A stretch of 13,515 nt of DNA from Acidobacteriota bacterium (GCA_021779795.1 JAJXZZ010000027.1:1-13515), one strand, 5' to 3'; shown: positions 1 through 8,116, numbered from the stretch's first letter. The notes: generated by a model from the letters alone, not told the origin. Numbers and translations are program-made.

Positions 1-761
1 AGCATCGCCCGGGCCGCCGCCCCGACGGCGGCCACCGTGCCGAACAGGCCCGCGTGGCCGGCCACGCCGCCGAGCGCCGCGGCATTCTCGTCGTGCACCC
101 GGTCGGGCGGAACGGCATCGGCGCGAGTCGGCGCCACCCGCCCGGGCGCGTCGGCCGGAACCCCGAACCCGATCGCGAGGGGGGCCTCGGCCTCTCCCGG
201 CAGGGCACCGGCTGCCCCGAGGGGCCCGCGCAGCCGCTCGAACTGGGCGTCGAGCGGCACGCCTTCCAGTCGTTCGAGCGCGAACCCCAGCAGGATGAAC
301 CCGAGGTCGCTGTAGACGCTGCGCGATCGCGGCTCGTACTCGAGCCCCTCGGTCGCGAGGGCTGCCGCGAACGCCTCCCGCCCTTCGCACGTCTCGTAGT
401 ACGGGCGGTGGGCCGGCAGGCCCGAGGCGTGGGCGAGGAGGTCGACGACGCGGACGCGGCCGCGCTCGCCTTCGGCCGGCCACGCCGGGACCAGGTCGGC
501 GACCGGCGCGTCGAGATCGAGGCGGCCGTCGTCGGCGAGCCGCATCGCGATGAGGCTCGTGGCGAGGACCTTCGTGAGAGAGGCCAGGTCGAAGATCGTG
601 TCGTCCCGGGCGGACGGCGCGGACGGCTCGAACGTCAGGCGGCCGCAGGCCTCGCGCCACAGCACGCGCCGCCTGGTCCCCGCCTCGACGACCGCGCCCG
701 GGAAGACGCGCGCCGCGGCCGCCTCGTGGAGGACGCGCCTGGCCGCCTCGAAGGGTGCCAT
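1..761 (-). CDS. Beta-lactamase-fold serine hydrolase, C-terminus cut by window edge
   Basis: The first 253 residues of a class C beta-lactamase/penicillin-binding-protein-like serine hydrolase read on the minus strand from the ATG at 759-761 and run off the left edge. Seen: the nucleophile motif SLTK (Ser61, Lys64), a second motif YSD (Tyr150, the YxN equivalent), LLAHASGLP at about 108-116, and the family block HDENAAALGGVAGHAGLFG at 223-241. These are hallmarks of the EstB/YbbE-type branch rather than of true resistance enzymes. There is no signal peptide; the protein starts MAPFEAARRV, so a cytoplasmic site is likely. The start codon is 7 bp after the stop of the upstream glycosidase gene, so the two should be co-transcribed. 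No strong Shine-Dalgarno is visible, which fits translational coupling. Known: B. subtilis carries a serine hydrolase of this kind (YbbE/AmlB) in its murQ operon. Inferred: it acts on muropeptide stems or D-amino-acid linkages. Family is secure; substrate is not. Confidence 0.88.
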   Translation of the reverse strand, partial: MAPFEAARRVLHEAAAARVFPGAVVEAGTRRRVLWREACGRLTFEPSAPSARDDTIFDLASLTKVLATSLIAMRLADDGRLDLDAPVADLVPAWPAEGERGRVRVVDLLAHASGLPAHRPYYETCEGREAFAAALATEGLEYEPRSRSVYSDLGFILLGFALERLEGVPLDAQFERLRGPLGAAGALPGEAEAPLAIGFGVPADAPGRVAPTRADAVPPDRVHDENAAALGGVAGHAGLFGTVAAVGAAARAM

Positions 762-768
762 GGCGGCT

Positions 769-1998
769 CTACTGCGCGAACGCGGCGCGGGACACGCGGT
801 CGAGGTACTCAAGCCCGCGCGGCGGGCTCACGAGCGCGTCGTACGAAAAAAGGACGACGCCCGCGGCGCCGAGGCGGCGGGCGAGGCGGATGTTCTCCAC
901 CGTCTCGGACGAGGACAGCCGGTAGGCCCCGATGCCGGCCCAGACGGCCTGCGGGCCGGCCGCCTTCGTCGCCTGCGACAGTTGCCCGGTGAAGGCGTCG
1001 CGGTCGGCCGCGTAAGCCATCGGGCACACCACGTCGAGCAGGCCTCGCTGCGCCCATTCGCCCCAGGGCTGGAGACGGCGGCTCTCCGCCTCGGCCGGGT
1101 CGGGGACGACCGCGGCCGACAGGATGGCTCCCTTGCGCCGGGCCTTGACGCTCGCCCGGATCCGGGCCACCAGGTCGGTGAGCCGCGCGATGCGGAACGC
1201 CCGCCACCGGTCCGGCAACGCCTCGGGCCACGCCGTCAGGTCCGGGCCGACCGCCTGCTCCCGCTGCCGGCGCGCCGGCTCGTCGAGGCCACTCAGCACG
1301 TCGTCGCGGAACGCCTCCAGGGCGGCGCGGCTGTAATCGAACTCGTCGCTCGGGTAGCGGACGTAGTCGAGGTGAATGCCGTCCACCGCGTACCGCGCGG
1401 CGACGTCGGCGACCACCGCCACCGTCGCGTCGGCCGCGTCGGCGGGGATCGGCGAGACGAACAGCCCCTCGACGTTGGCGCCCTGCGCCTTCGTCCAGCG
1501 CGTCAGCTTGTCCAGGTACAGCTGGCTCTGCGGGTCGAGCACCGACATCTCGCGCGCGATCGCGCGCGGCACCATCAGCCACTCGGGATGGCGGTAGATG
1601 ACGTGCGCGCGGGAGGCGGGCAGCCAGGTGGCGCTCGAGACCAGCGCGATGTCCATCCAGGCGTGCACGCGGATCCCGCGGGCGTGCGCGAGCCGGATGG
1701 TTTCGGCGAGCGGGTCGAACGAGTCGGGCTGGGCGGCCAGCGCCTCGGCCCGCGGCTCGAGCCCGCCGGTGAAGAACGCGTCGCCGCGCGCGCGGACCTG
1801 GACCAGCAGCGTGTTGAAGCCGCCGGCCTTGGCCGACTTCACCATCGCCGCCACGGCCGCCGGGCTCGTCAGCGACGCGCTCTTCACCCAGAGCGCCCGC
1901 ACCTCCGGCTCCGGCGGCTTCGGCGGGGCGGCGGCGAGCGTGGCGAGGAACACGGCGGCCAGCAGGCCGGCCAGGAGAACGGCGACGGGTCGGCGCAT
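769..1998 (-). CDS. Exported GHL10/DUF187-family glycosyl hydrolase
   Basis: A 409-residue protein with a signal peptide (MRRPVAVLLAGLLAAVFLAT, then cleavage near the LAAA-PP region at about 24) and a TIM-barrel glycosidase domain of the GHL10/DUF187 family. Seen: RALWVKSASL at 34-43 (first strand), GGFNTLLVQVRARGDAFF at 59-76, HAWMDIAL at 112-119, the diagnostic VDGIHLDYVRYP at 205-216 with the likely catalytic Asp211, DVVCPMAYA at 322-330 and late strands around 353-386. An upstream in-frame ATG (2035-2037) would add 13 residues. I prefer 1998 because the promoter at 2051-2079 would start transcription near 2044, leaving almost no leader for the upstream ATG, and because the shorter form has a normal signal peptide. 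Known: the E. coli family member DigH (YddW) cleaves peptidoglycan glycans lacking stem peptides. Inferred here: periplasmic or surface release of GlcNAc-MurNAc sugars for the kinase and MurQ nearby. Confidence 0.9.
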   Translation of the reverse strand: MRRPVAVLLAGLLAAVFLATLAAAPPKPPEPEVRALWVKSASLTSPAAVAAMVKSAKAGGFNTLLVQVRARGDAFFTGGLEPRAEALAAQPDSFDPLAETIRLAHARGIRVHAWMDIALVSSATWLPASRAHVIYRHPEWLMVPRAIAREMSVLDPQSQLYLDKLTRWTKAQGANVEGLFVSPIPADAADATVAVVADVAARYAVDGIHLDYVRYPSDEFDYSRAALEAFRDDVLSGLDEPARRQREQAVGPDLTAWPEALPDRWRAFRIARLTDLVARIRASVKARRKGAILSAAVVPDPAEAESRRLQPWGEWAQRGLLDVVCPMAYAADRDAFTGQLSQATKAAGPQAVWAGIGAYRLSSSETVENIRLARRLGAAGVVLFSYDALVSPPRGLEYLDRVSRAAFAQ

Positions 1999-2050
1999 GC
2001 TGGAGTGGCGAAGCGGTGATGGGCAGGCAGGTCGCATCAGAAGATTCCCC

Positions 2051-2079
2051 ACGCTATCAGGGCGATGCGCGCTTGTCAA
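2051..2079 (-). promoter_or_regulatory. Promoter for the glycosidase-serine hydrolase operon
   Basis: On the minus strand a perfect TTGACA (-35, 2074-2079) is followed by a 17-bp spacer and TAGCGT (-10, 2051-2056; three of six consensus bases, TAnnnT). Transcription should begin near 2044, about 45 nt before the chosen start codon. The box stands back to back with the kinase promoter. Confidence 0.6.
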
Positions 2080-2098
2080 AAGCGGCGGTCGGCCTGAT

Positions 2099-2130
2099 CC
2101 CTGAGCCTTGAGCCCTGAGCCTTGAGCCTT
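2099..2130. repeat. Short tandem heptamer repeat between divergent promoters
   Basis: Two exact copies of the 14-mer CCCTGAGCCTTGAG (2099-2112 and 2113-2126) plus a partial CCTT. The 14-mer is itself two versions of a 7-bp unit, CCYTGAG, so there are four to four and a half units. It occupies most of the 55 bp between the -35 boxes of the glycosidase operon and the kinase. It could be an operator array, a dispersed genomic repeat, or simple slippage. The sequence alone does not decide. Confidence 0.7.
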
Positions 2131-2134
2131 CGTG

Positions 2135-2164
2135 TTGACAACCGCCCGGGCGCGTTCATATCCT
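2135..2164 (+). promoter_or_regulatory. Promoter for the amino-sugar kinase
   Basis: Perfect TTGACA (-35, 2135-2140), 18-bp spacer, TATCCT (-10, 2159-2164). This predicts a start of transcription near 2171 and a leader of about 40 nt before the ATG at 2212. It diverges from the glycosidase promoter. Confidence 0.6.
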
Positions 2165-2211
2165 CCGGTGTGTCGTCGGCCATGCCCGCTTCCGGGGAAG
2201 GACGGTCGCTC

Positions 2212-3147
2212 ATGCACCACGTCATCGGCATCGACGCAGGCGGAACCAAGACGCACGGGCTGCTGGCCGACGCCGACGGCCGCGTGGTCGCGGAGGCCGT
2301 CGGCCCGGCCGCCAACATCAGCACCGGCGGAGAGCTGGCGGTCGAGAAGGCTCTCCACCAGGTGATCGACCAGCTGCTGGCATCGCGCGACGTGGCGCCG
2401 GCGGCCATCGCGATCGGCATGGCGGGCGCCGAGCGCCCGGAGGACTTCGCCTACGTCAACGCGATCCTGCACCGCCTCGCCCGGCGGACGCGGACCCTCG
2501 TCGTCAACGACGCGCTTATCGCGCTGGTGGCCGGGGCGGGGGACGGCCCGGGCGTCGTGCTCATCTCCGGCACCGGGTCGATCGCCTACGGGCGGAGCCG
2601 CGGCAACCGGTCGGCGCGCGCCGGCGGGTGGGGCTACGTACTGGCCGACGAGGGCAGCGGCTACTGGATCGGGCGGCAGGCGCTGACGGCCGTCATGCGC
2701 GAGTTCGACGGCCGCGGGCCCGCGACCGCGCTGACGCCGGTCATCCTGTCGCACCTCGGCCTCGGCGGCGCGATCGAGATCGGGCCGCGCGTCTATCGCG
2801 GCGACCTGGCGGTCGCGGCCATCGCGGCGCTCGCGCCGCTGGTCGGCGCGGCGGCCGCGGCAGGAGACGCGGTGGCGGGCGCCATCATGGGCGGCGCGGC
2901 GGAGGAGCTGAGCCGCGCGGCCGCGGCGGTGATCCGGGCGCTCGACATGGGGACCGACGAGTTCCCGTGCCTGCTGTCGGGCGGAACGCTGGGCCTGGAG
3001 AGCCTGGCGGCGGATGTCGCGCGCCATGTCGCCCGGGCCGCGCCGGGCGCGAGGGTGCGGCGGCTCGCGGAACCGCCGGCCGCCGGGGCCGTTCGTCTCG
3101 CGCTGGAGGAACTGGCCGGCGGGGCCAGCCTCCCGCGGCCCCGGTGA
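2212..3147 (+). CDS. BadF/BadG/BcrA/BcrD-family kinase, probable GlcNAc/MurNAc kinase
   Basis: A 311-residue sugar kinase of the ASKHA fold, in the BadF/BadG/BcrA/BcrD ATPase family that includes N-acetylglucosamine kinases. Seen: the phosphate-1 motif GIDAGGTKTHG at 6-16, NDALIAL at 99-105 (Asp100 is the likely base), the phosphate-2 motif ISGTGSIAYG at 118-127, the GlcNAc-kinase signature GWGYVLADEGSGYWIG at 139-154, and a late adenosine-site LSGGTLGLES. No signal peptide, so cytoplasmic. The start at 2212 is chosen over in-frame ATG 2182 because GGAAGGA lies 9 nt upstream. Known: one member of this family, MurK of Clostridium acetobutylicum, phosphorylates both GlcNAc and MurNAc. Beside murQ, a MurK-like role supplying MurNAc-6-phosphate is attractive, but plain GlcNAc kinase is equally compatible. 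The stop codon sits in the loop of a 7-bp hairpin, and murQ converges 12 bp away. Confidence 0.88.
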   Translation: MHHVIGIDAGGTKTHGLLADADGRVVAEAVGPAANISTGGELAVEKALHQVIDQLLASRDVAPAAIAIGMAGAERPEDFAYVNAILHRLARRTRTLVVNDALIALVAGAGDGPGVVLISGTGSIAYGRSRGNRSARAGGWGYVLADEGSGYWIGRQALTAVMREFDGRGPATALTPVILSHLGLGGAIEIGPRVYRGDLAVAAIAALAPLVGAAAAAGDAVAGAIMGGAAEELSRAAAAVIRALDMGTDEFPCLLSGGTLGLESLAADVARHVARAAPGARVRRLAEPPAAGAVRLALEELAGGASLPRPR

Positions 3148-3156
3148 GCCCGGGGC
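3138..3156. terminator. GC hairpin across the kinase stop codon, possible bidirectional terminator
   Basis: A perfect 7-bp inverted repeat, GCCCCGG (3138-3144) and CCGGGGC (3150-3156), encloses a 5-nt loop holding the TGA of the kinase gene. It lies in the 12-bp gap between convergent genes and is symmetric, so it could act on both transcripts. There is no T-tract, so intrinsic termination is uncertain. Confidence 0.4.
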
Positions 3157-3159
3157 GGG

Positions 3160-4131
3160 TCAGGGGCGCGACGGAGTCCCGGCCGCGCCGCTCGACTCGA
3201 GCAGCCGGCGCAGGCGCGGCTCGACGTCCTCCCCGATCGCCTCCCGGACCACGTCGTCGGCGCGCTTCAGGCGGGCGAGGGCCTGCCGGTAGTTGAGGCC
3301 GGTCTTCTGCATGACGATCGCGACCTTGACGTTCCAGCGCGCCTGCTTGAGCAGCTTGCCGGCCGCCTCGTAGTCCACGCCGCCGACGATGACGAGGATC
3401 CGCCGGGCGCGGTCCTTGAGCTTCTCGGATGTCGTCTGGACGTCCACCATCAGGTTGCCGTACGTCTTGCCGACCCGGACCATGGCGGCCGTGGTGAGCA
3501 TGTTGAGCACCATCTTCGTCGCGGTCCCGGCCTTGAGGCGCGTGGACCCGGCGATGACTTCCGGGCCGACGGCCGGGGCGATCGTGAGGTCGACGAACGC
3601 CTGCAGCTCGGTGCGCGGGTAGCAGGTGACGAAGACGATCTTGGCGCCGGCGCGCCGCGCGCGGTTGAGGCCGCCGCGGACGAACGGCGTCATGCCGCTG
3701 GCCGAGACGCCGACCACGACGTCCTTCGACGTGGGCCGCAGCCGCGCGAGCGCCCTCGCCCCCTCCTCGTAGTCGTCCTCGACCCCTTCACGCGCCTGCA
3801 CGAGGGCGCGGTGCCCGCCGGCCATGACCGCGCGCACCAGCGACGGGGCGGTGCCGAAGGTCGGGGGGATCTCGGCGGCTTCGAGCGCCCCCAGGCGCCC
3901 GCTGGTGCCGGCGCCGATGAAGAACAGCCGCCCGCCCCGCCTGATCGCCTGGCTGATGATGTCGACGCCGAGCGCGATCCGCTCCTTCTCCTTCGCCACG
4001 GCGGCGATGACCTTGCGGTCCTCGTCGGCCATCAGGTCGATGATCGCCGAGGGCGAGAGCTTGTCGATGCCGAGGCTGGAGGGGTTGATCGCCTCGGTGG
4101 GGAGCTGCTGCCATTTCGAGTGCACAACCAT
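3160..4131 (-). CDS. murQ: N-acetylmuramic acid 6-phosphate etherase
   Basis: A 323-residue MurQ. It cleaves the lactyl ether of MurNAc-6-phosphate to give GlcNAc-6-phosphate and D-lactate, in the cytoplasmic branch of peptidoglycan recycling. Seen: the SIS-domain sugar-phosphate loop FIGAGTSGRLG at 71-81, the EAAEIPPTFG block with Glu87 (aligns with catalytic Glu83 of E. coli MurQ), REGVEDD with Glu118 (equivalent of Glu114), GVSASGMTPF at 141-150, and the KAGTATKMVLNMLTT helix region. Length is slightly above the usual 300 because of the C-terminal tail. The ATG at 4129-4131 is preferred over a TTG at 4149: it gives about 25 nt of leader from the promoter at 4164-4192, has AGG about 8 nt upstream, and leaves a normal MurQ N-terminus (LPTEAINP). 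It converges on the kinase gene. No murR-type regulator is in the window. Confidence 0.97.
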   Translation of the reverse strand: MVVHSKWQQLPTEAINPSSLGIDKLSPSAIIDLMADEDRKVIAAVAKEKERIALGVDIISQAIRRGGRLFFIGAGTSGRLGALEAAEIPPTFGTAPSLVRAVMAGGHRALVQAREGVEDDYEEGARALARLRPTSKDVVVGVSASGMTPFVRGGLNRARRAGAKIVFVTCYPRTELQAFVDLTIAPAVGPEVIAGSTRLKAGTATKMVLNMLTTAAMVRVGKTYGNLMVDVQTTSEKLKDRARRILVIVGGVDYEAAGKLLKQARWNVKVAIVMQKTGLNYRQALARLKRADDVVREAIGEDVEPRLRRLLESSGAAGTPSRP

Positions 4132-4163
4132 AGTCGGACCTGCGCCCAAAGGGGGAACGGAGA

Positions 4164-4192
4164 ATACTAGCCTTCCTGACCGCCCGGCGCAA
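4164..4192 (-). promoter_or_regulatory. Promoter for murQ
   Basis: On the minus strand TTGCGC (-35, 4187-4192), 17-bp spacer, TAGTAT (-10, 4164-4169). The -35 is weaker than in the neighbouring promoters, the -10 better. It starts about 20 bp from the candidate -35 of xerD on the other strand. Confidence 0.5.
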
Positions 4193-4211
4193 CGTCGCGC
4201 GGGCGCCGCGC

Positions 4212-4246
4212 TTGACTCGGGCGGCGCCGCCGGACGAAGCTAGCCT
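4212..4246 (+). promoter_or_regulatory. Weak candidate promoter for xerD
   Basis: TTGACT (4212-4217) and TAGCCT (4241-4246) resemble the other promoters here, but the spacer is 23 bp and the -10 ends only 3 bp before the xerD ATG. Either the true -10 differs, the start codon lies further in, or this is chance. No Shine-Dalgarno precedes the ATG. Confidence 0.2.
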
Positions 4247-4249
4247 CGC

Positions 4250-5149
4250 ATGCCCCAGCCGGACCCGTCGGCGGCCGTTGACGCCTATCTCGACCACCTC
4301 CGCGTCGAGCGGCGCCTCGCGCGCCTGACCCTCGAGAGCTACAGCCGCGATCTCGCCGGGCTGGCCCGGTTCGCCGAGTCGGCCGGCCTCGCCGTGGAGC
4401 GGCTGACCAGGCAGGACCTCGAGGCGTTCGTGCGCGAGCTGATGGCGTCGGGGCTGTCGCCGCGGTCGGTCGCCCGCGCCGTCGCGTGCGTGCGCGGGTT
4501 CTACCGCTTCCTCGTGCTCGACCGCCGGCTGGAGACGAGCCCGGCCGACGACCTGCGCCCGCCCCGCGCCTGGCCCGCGCTGCCGCGGTTCCTGTCGGTG
4601 GACGAAGTCGATCGGCTGCTCGCCGCGCCCGACGTCGGCACGCCCCGGGGCGTGCGCGACCGGGCGATGGCGGAGCTGCTCTACGCCACGGGCCTCCGCG
4701 TGTCGGAGCTGGTGGGCCTGCGGGCGGTGGACCTCAACCTCGACGCGGGGTACCTGACCTGCACCGGGAAGGGCGGCAAGCAGCGCCTCGTGCCGATGGG
4801 CGACCAGGCCGTCGCCTGGGTGCGGCGCTACATCCGCGAGGCCCGCCCGAAGCTGCTCGGGCGGCGGACCTCGCCTCGCCTGTTCGTCAACGCGCGCGGC
4901 GGGGCGCTGTCGCGGGTCGGCTTCTGGAAGCTGCTGCGGGCGCACGGCGCGAAGGCGGGGCTGCCGCGCGGCCTCAGCCCGCACGTGCTCCGCCACTCGT
5001 TCGCCACGCACCTGCTGGACCGCGGCGCCGACCTCCGGGCCATCCAGATGATGCTCGGCCACGCCGACCTGTCCACCACGCAGATCTACACCCACGTGCT
5101 CGACGCCCGGATGCGCGCGATCTACGAGCGGTACCACCCGCGGCCGTGA
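4250..5149 (+). CDS. xerD: Site-specific tyrosine recombinase XerD
   Basis: A 299-residue tyrosine recombinase, the usual XerC/XerD length, that resolves chromosome dimers at dif in the division-septum region. Seen: the N-terminal SAM-like DNA-clamp domain (AVDAYLDHLRVE at 9-20, TLESYSRDLAGL at 27-38) and the catalytic domain with all six expected residues: Arg150 (ATGLRVSELVGL), Lys174 (TGKGGKQRLVP), His245 and Arg248 (SPHVLRHSFATHLL), His271 (LGHADLSTTQIYTHV) and the nucleophile Tyr280. The string GADLRAIQMMLGHADLSTTQ favours XerD over XerC. The ATG at 4250 gives about ten residues before the first conserved helix, normal for the family, though no ribosome binding site is visible. No integron or phage context surrounds it, so a housekeeping role is most likely. 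It is divergent from murQ and ends 96 bp before metK. Confidence 0.93.
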   Translation: MPQPDPSAAVDAYLDHLRVERRLARLTLESYSRDLAGLARFAESAGLAVERLTRQDLEAFVRELMASGLSPRSVARAVACVRGFYRFLVLDRRLETSPADDLRPPRAWPALPRFLSVDEVDRLLAAPDVGTPRGVRDRAMAELLYATGLRVSELVGLRAVDLNLDAGYLTCTGKGGKQRLVPMGDQAVAWVRRYIREARPKLLGRRTSPRLFVNARGGALSRVGFWKLLRAHGAKAGLPRGLSPHVLRHSFATHLLDRGADLRAIQMMLGHADLSTTQIYTHVLDARMRAIYERYHPRP

Positions 5150-5165
5150 TGGCGCGGCGGCGCGC

Positions 5166-5195
5166 TTGACCGCCGCCTTCGATGGACGCTAGAGT
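5166..5195 (+). promoter_or_regulatory. Promoter for metK (and the PHP gene)
   Basis: TTGACC (-35, 5166-5171), 18-bp spacer, TAGAGT (-10, 5190-5195), giving a leader of roughly 43 nt. That leaves no room for a SAM riboswitch between promoter and start codon. Confidence 0.55.
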
Positions 5196-5245
5196 CAGAC
5201 CGTGCCGCGCCCGCCTGCGCAGCCGACCATGGAGGAGCTCGACGC

Positions 5246-6397
<1,152 letters not shown>

Positions 6398-6415
6398 GGG
6401 AGGCGGCAGCCGTCG

Positions 6416-8116
6416 ATGAAGGTCAACCTGAGGAGGCCCCGGCGGACCCGGTGGGCGGTCGCGGCCGCCCTCGCGATCGTCGGGACGCTCATCGCCCTGC
6501 CGCCGGCGCCGCGCGTGCTGCCCGCCCCGAGCTGGCAGCCGGCCCGGCCCGAGGCTCGCGGCGTCTTTCACATTCACACCGTGCGTTCCGACGGCACGGG
6601 AACGGTGGCCGACGTGGCGGCCGCCGCGGCGCGCGACGGCCTCCGGTTCGTCATCCTCACCGACCACGGCGACGGCACGCGTCGCCCGGACCCGCCGGCA
6701 TACCGCTCCGGCGTCCTGTGCATCGACGCCGTCGAAATCAGCACGACCGGCGGACACTATGCAGCGCTCGCATTGGGGCAAACGCCCTATCCGCTGGCGG
6801 GCGAGCCGCGCGACGTCGCCGACGACGTCCGACGCCTCGGGGGCTTCGGCATCGTCACCCATCCGCTGTCGCCCAAGCATGACCTCGCCTGGCGTGACTG
6901 GAGCGTGGACTTCGACGGCATCGAGTGGCTGAACGGCGACAGCGTCTGGCGCGACGCGCCCTGGCCGCGCCTCGCGCTGGCCGCGTGGACCTACGCGTTC
7001 CGGCCGCTGCCCACGCTGGCCCGCCTCTACGCGCGGCCGGCCGCGCTGGCCAGGTCCGACGACTTCACGGCGCACCGGCGGGTCGTGCTGATGGCAGGCG
7101 CGGACGCGCACGCCCGGCTGGGCCTGCGCCGGGGCCGCGAGCCGTACGAGAGCGGCCTGTTCCTCCGGGTGCCGTCGTACCGGCAGGTGCTCGCGGCCGC
7201 GTCGCTGCGCGTCGTGCTGCCCGCGCCGCTGTCGGGCGACGCGAGGCGCGACGCGGCGGCGATCATCGGCGCGATCCGCTCCGGCCACGTGCACACGGTG
7301 GTGGACGGGATGGCCGGGCCGGCCGCCTTCGAGTTCACGGCCGGCAGCGGGGAAGCGCGGGCGATCGAGGGCGACAGCCTGCCGCTCGACCAGGCCGCGA
7401 CGCTTCGCGTGAAAGCCGACACGCCGCCCGGCGGCCGCATCGTCCTCTACCGCGACGGCAGGGAAGTCGATCGGGTCGCGTCGGGCGCGCTGACGTACGC
7501 CAGCAATCGCCCCGGCGCCTACCGCGCCGAGGTCTGGCTGGACGCGCCGCGAGACGGGGCCGCCCGGCCGTGGATCGTCGGCAACCCGATTTACGTCGGC
7601 GCGCTCGAGCCGCTCGCGGCGCCGGCGCCGCCCGCCCTTGGCGGGCCGGTCTTCACGGCGGCTTCCGGAGGTCCGTCGTGGACCGTCGAGCGGGACCCGC
7701 GGTCGCTGGGGACGATTGAGCGGCCGGGGGACGGCGTGGGCCTGCGATACACGCTGGCCGGCGGCGGCGCTCGGGCGCCGTTCGCGGCGCTGGTCGCCGG
7801 CGTCGGCGGCGCGCCGGGCGCGGCCGGCCTCGCGTTCCGGGGCAGCGCCGAGGCGCCGATGCGGATCTCGGTGCAGGTGCGCGTGCCGGGCGCCGGCGGC
7901 GGCAGGCGCTGGCAGCGATCGGTCTATCTCGACGAGTTCCCGCGCGACGTGGTCGTTCCGTTCCAGGACATGCGCCCGGTCGAGCCGGGCGATGCCGCCA
8001 GCCGGCCGCCGGCGGTCGTCGGCAGCCTCCTGTTCGTCGTCAACACGCTCAATACGCGCCGCGGCAGCTCCGGCGCCTTCAAGGTCGAGAACGTCAGGCT
8101 CCTGTCGTCGAGATGA
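6416..8116 (+). CDS. Membrane-anchored PHP-domain phosphoesterase with beta-rich C-terminal region
   Basis: A 566-residue protein. Residues 11-30 form a single hydrophobic N-terminal segment after a basic stretch (MKVNLRRPRRTRW), without a clear cleavage site, so a signal anchor or signal peptide facing the periplasm. From about 48 a PHP metallohydrolase domain follows: HIH at 52-54, Asp59, TDHGDG at 82-87, Glu107 (DAVEIS), His149 (GIVTHPLS) and GADAHARLG with Asp230 and His232. All the usual metal ligands appear to be present. After the PHP barrel come a beta-rich stretch (about 290-380) and a C-terminal segment (about 400-566) ending VNTLNTRRGSSGAFKVENVRL, which looks like a CBM11/CIA30-type jelly roll; that part is inference. 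Substrate unknown; candidates are phosphate esters on envelope sugars or nucleotides. GGGGAGG at 6397-6403 serves as a distant ribosome binding site. It lies 18 bp after metK. Confidence 0.83.
   Translation: MKVNLRRPRRTRWAVAAALAIVGTLIALPPAPRVLPAPSWQPARPEARGVFHIHTVRSDGTGTVADVAAAAARDGLRFVILTDHGDGTRRPDPPAYRSGVLCIDAVEISTTGGHYAALALGQTPYPLAGEPRDVADDVRRLGGFGIVTHPLSPKHDLAWRDWSVDFDGIEWLNGDSVWRDAPWPRLALAAWTYAFRPLPTLARLYARPAALARSDDFTAHRRVVLMAGADAHARLGLRRGREPYESGLFLRVPSYRQVLAAASLRVVLPAPLSGDARRDAAAIIGAIRSGHVHTVVDGMAGPAAFEFTAGSGEARAIEGDSLPLDQAATLRVKADTPPGGRIVLYRDGREVDRVASGALTYASNRPGAYRAEVWLDAPRDGAARPWIVGNPIYVGALEPLAAPAPPALGGPVFTAASGGPSWTVERDPRSLGTIERPGDGVGLRYTLAGGGARAPFAALVAGVGGAPGAAGLAFRGSAEAPMRISVQVRVPGAGGGRRWQRSVYLDEFPRDVVVPFQDMRPVEPGDAASRPPAVVGSLLFVVNTLNTRRGSSGAFKVENVRLLSSR

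Noticed and set aside
1..761. Serine hydrolase as a beta-lactam resistance gene
   Set aside because: It lacks a signal peptide, and its second motif (YSD) and the HDEN-GGVAGHAG block point to esterase/peptidase-type relatives. The cell-wall-recycling neighbours give a better explanation.
1999..3027. Upstream extension of the glycosidase frame to 752 codons
   Set aside because: The extension crosses the divergent promoter region and runs antisense to the kinase gene. The signal peptide and promoter position place the start at 1998.
4250..5149. XerD as a phage or integron integrase
   Set aside because: Length, motif wording and housekeeping neighbours are those of chromosomal XerD. No att-like repeats, tRNA or cargo genes are adjacent.
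5150..5245. SAM riboswitch before metK
   Set aside because: The gap is 96 bp and the promoter leaves only about 43 nt of leader, too short for known SAM riboswitch classes. No pairing pattern was seen.
7288..7300. CACGTG-containing stretch as a possible parS
   Set aside because: Only the central hexamer matches; the flanks lack TGTTT and AAACA. It lies within the PHP coding sequence.
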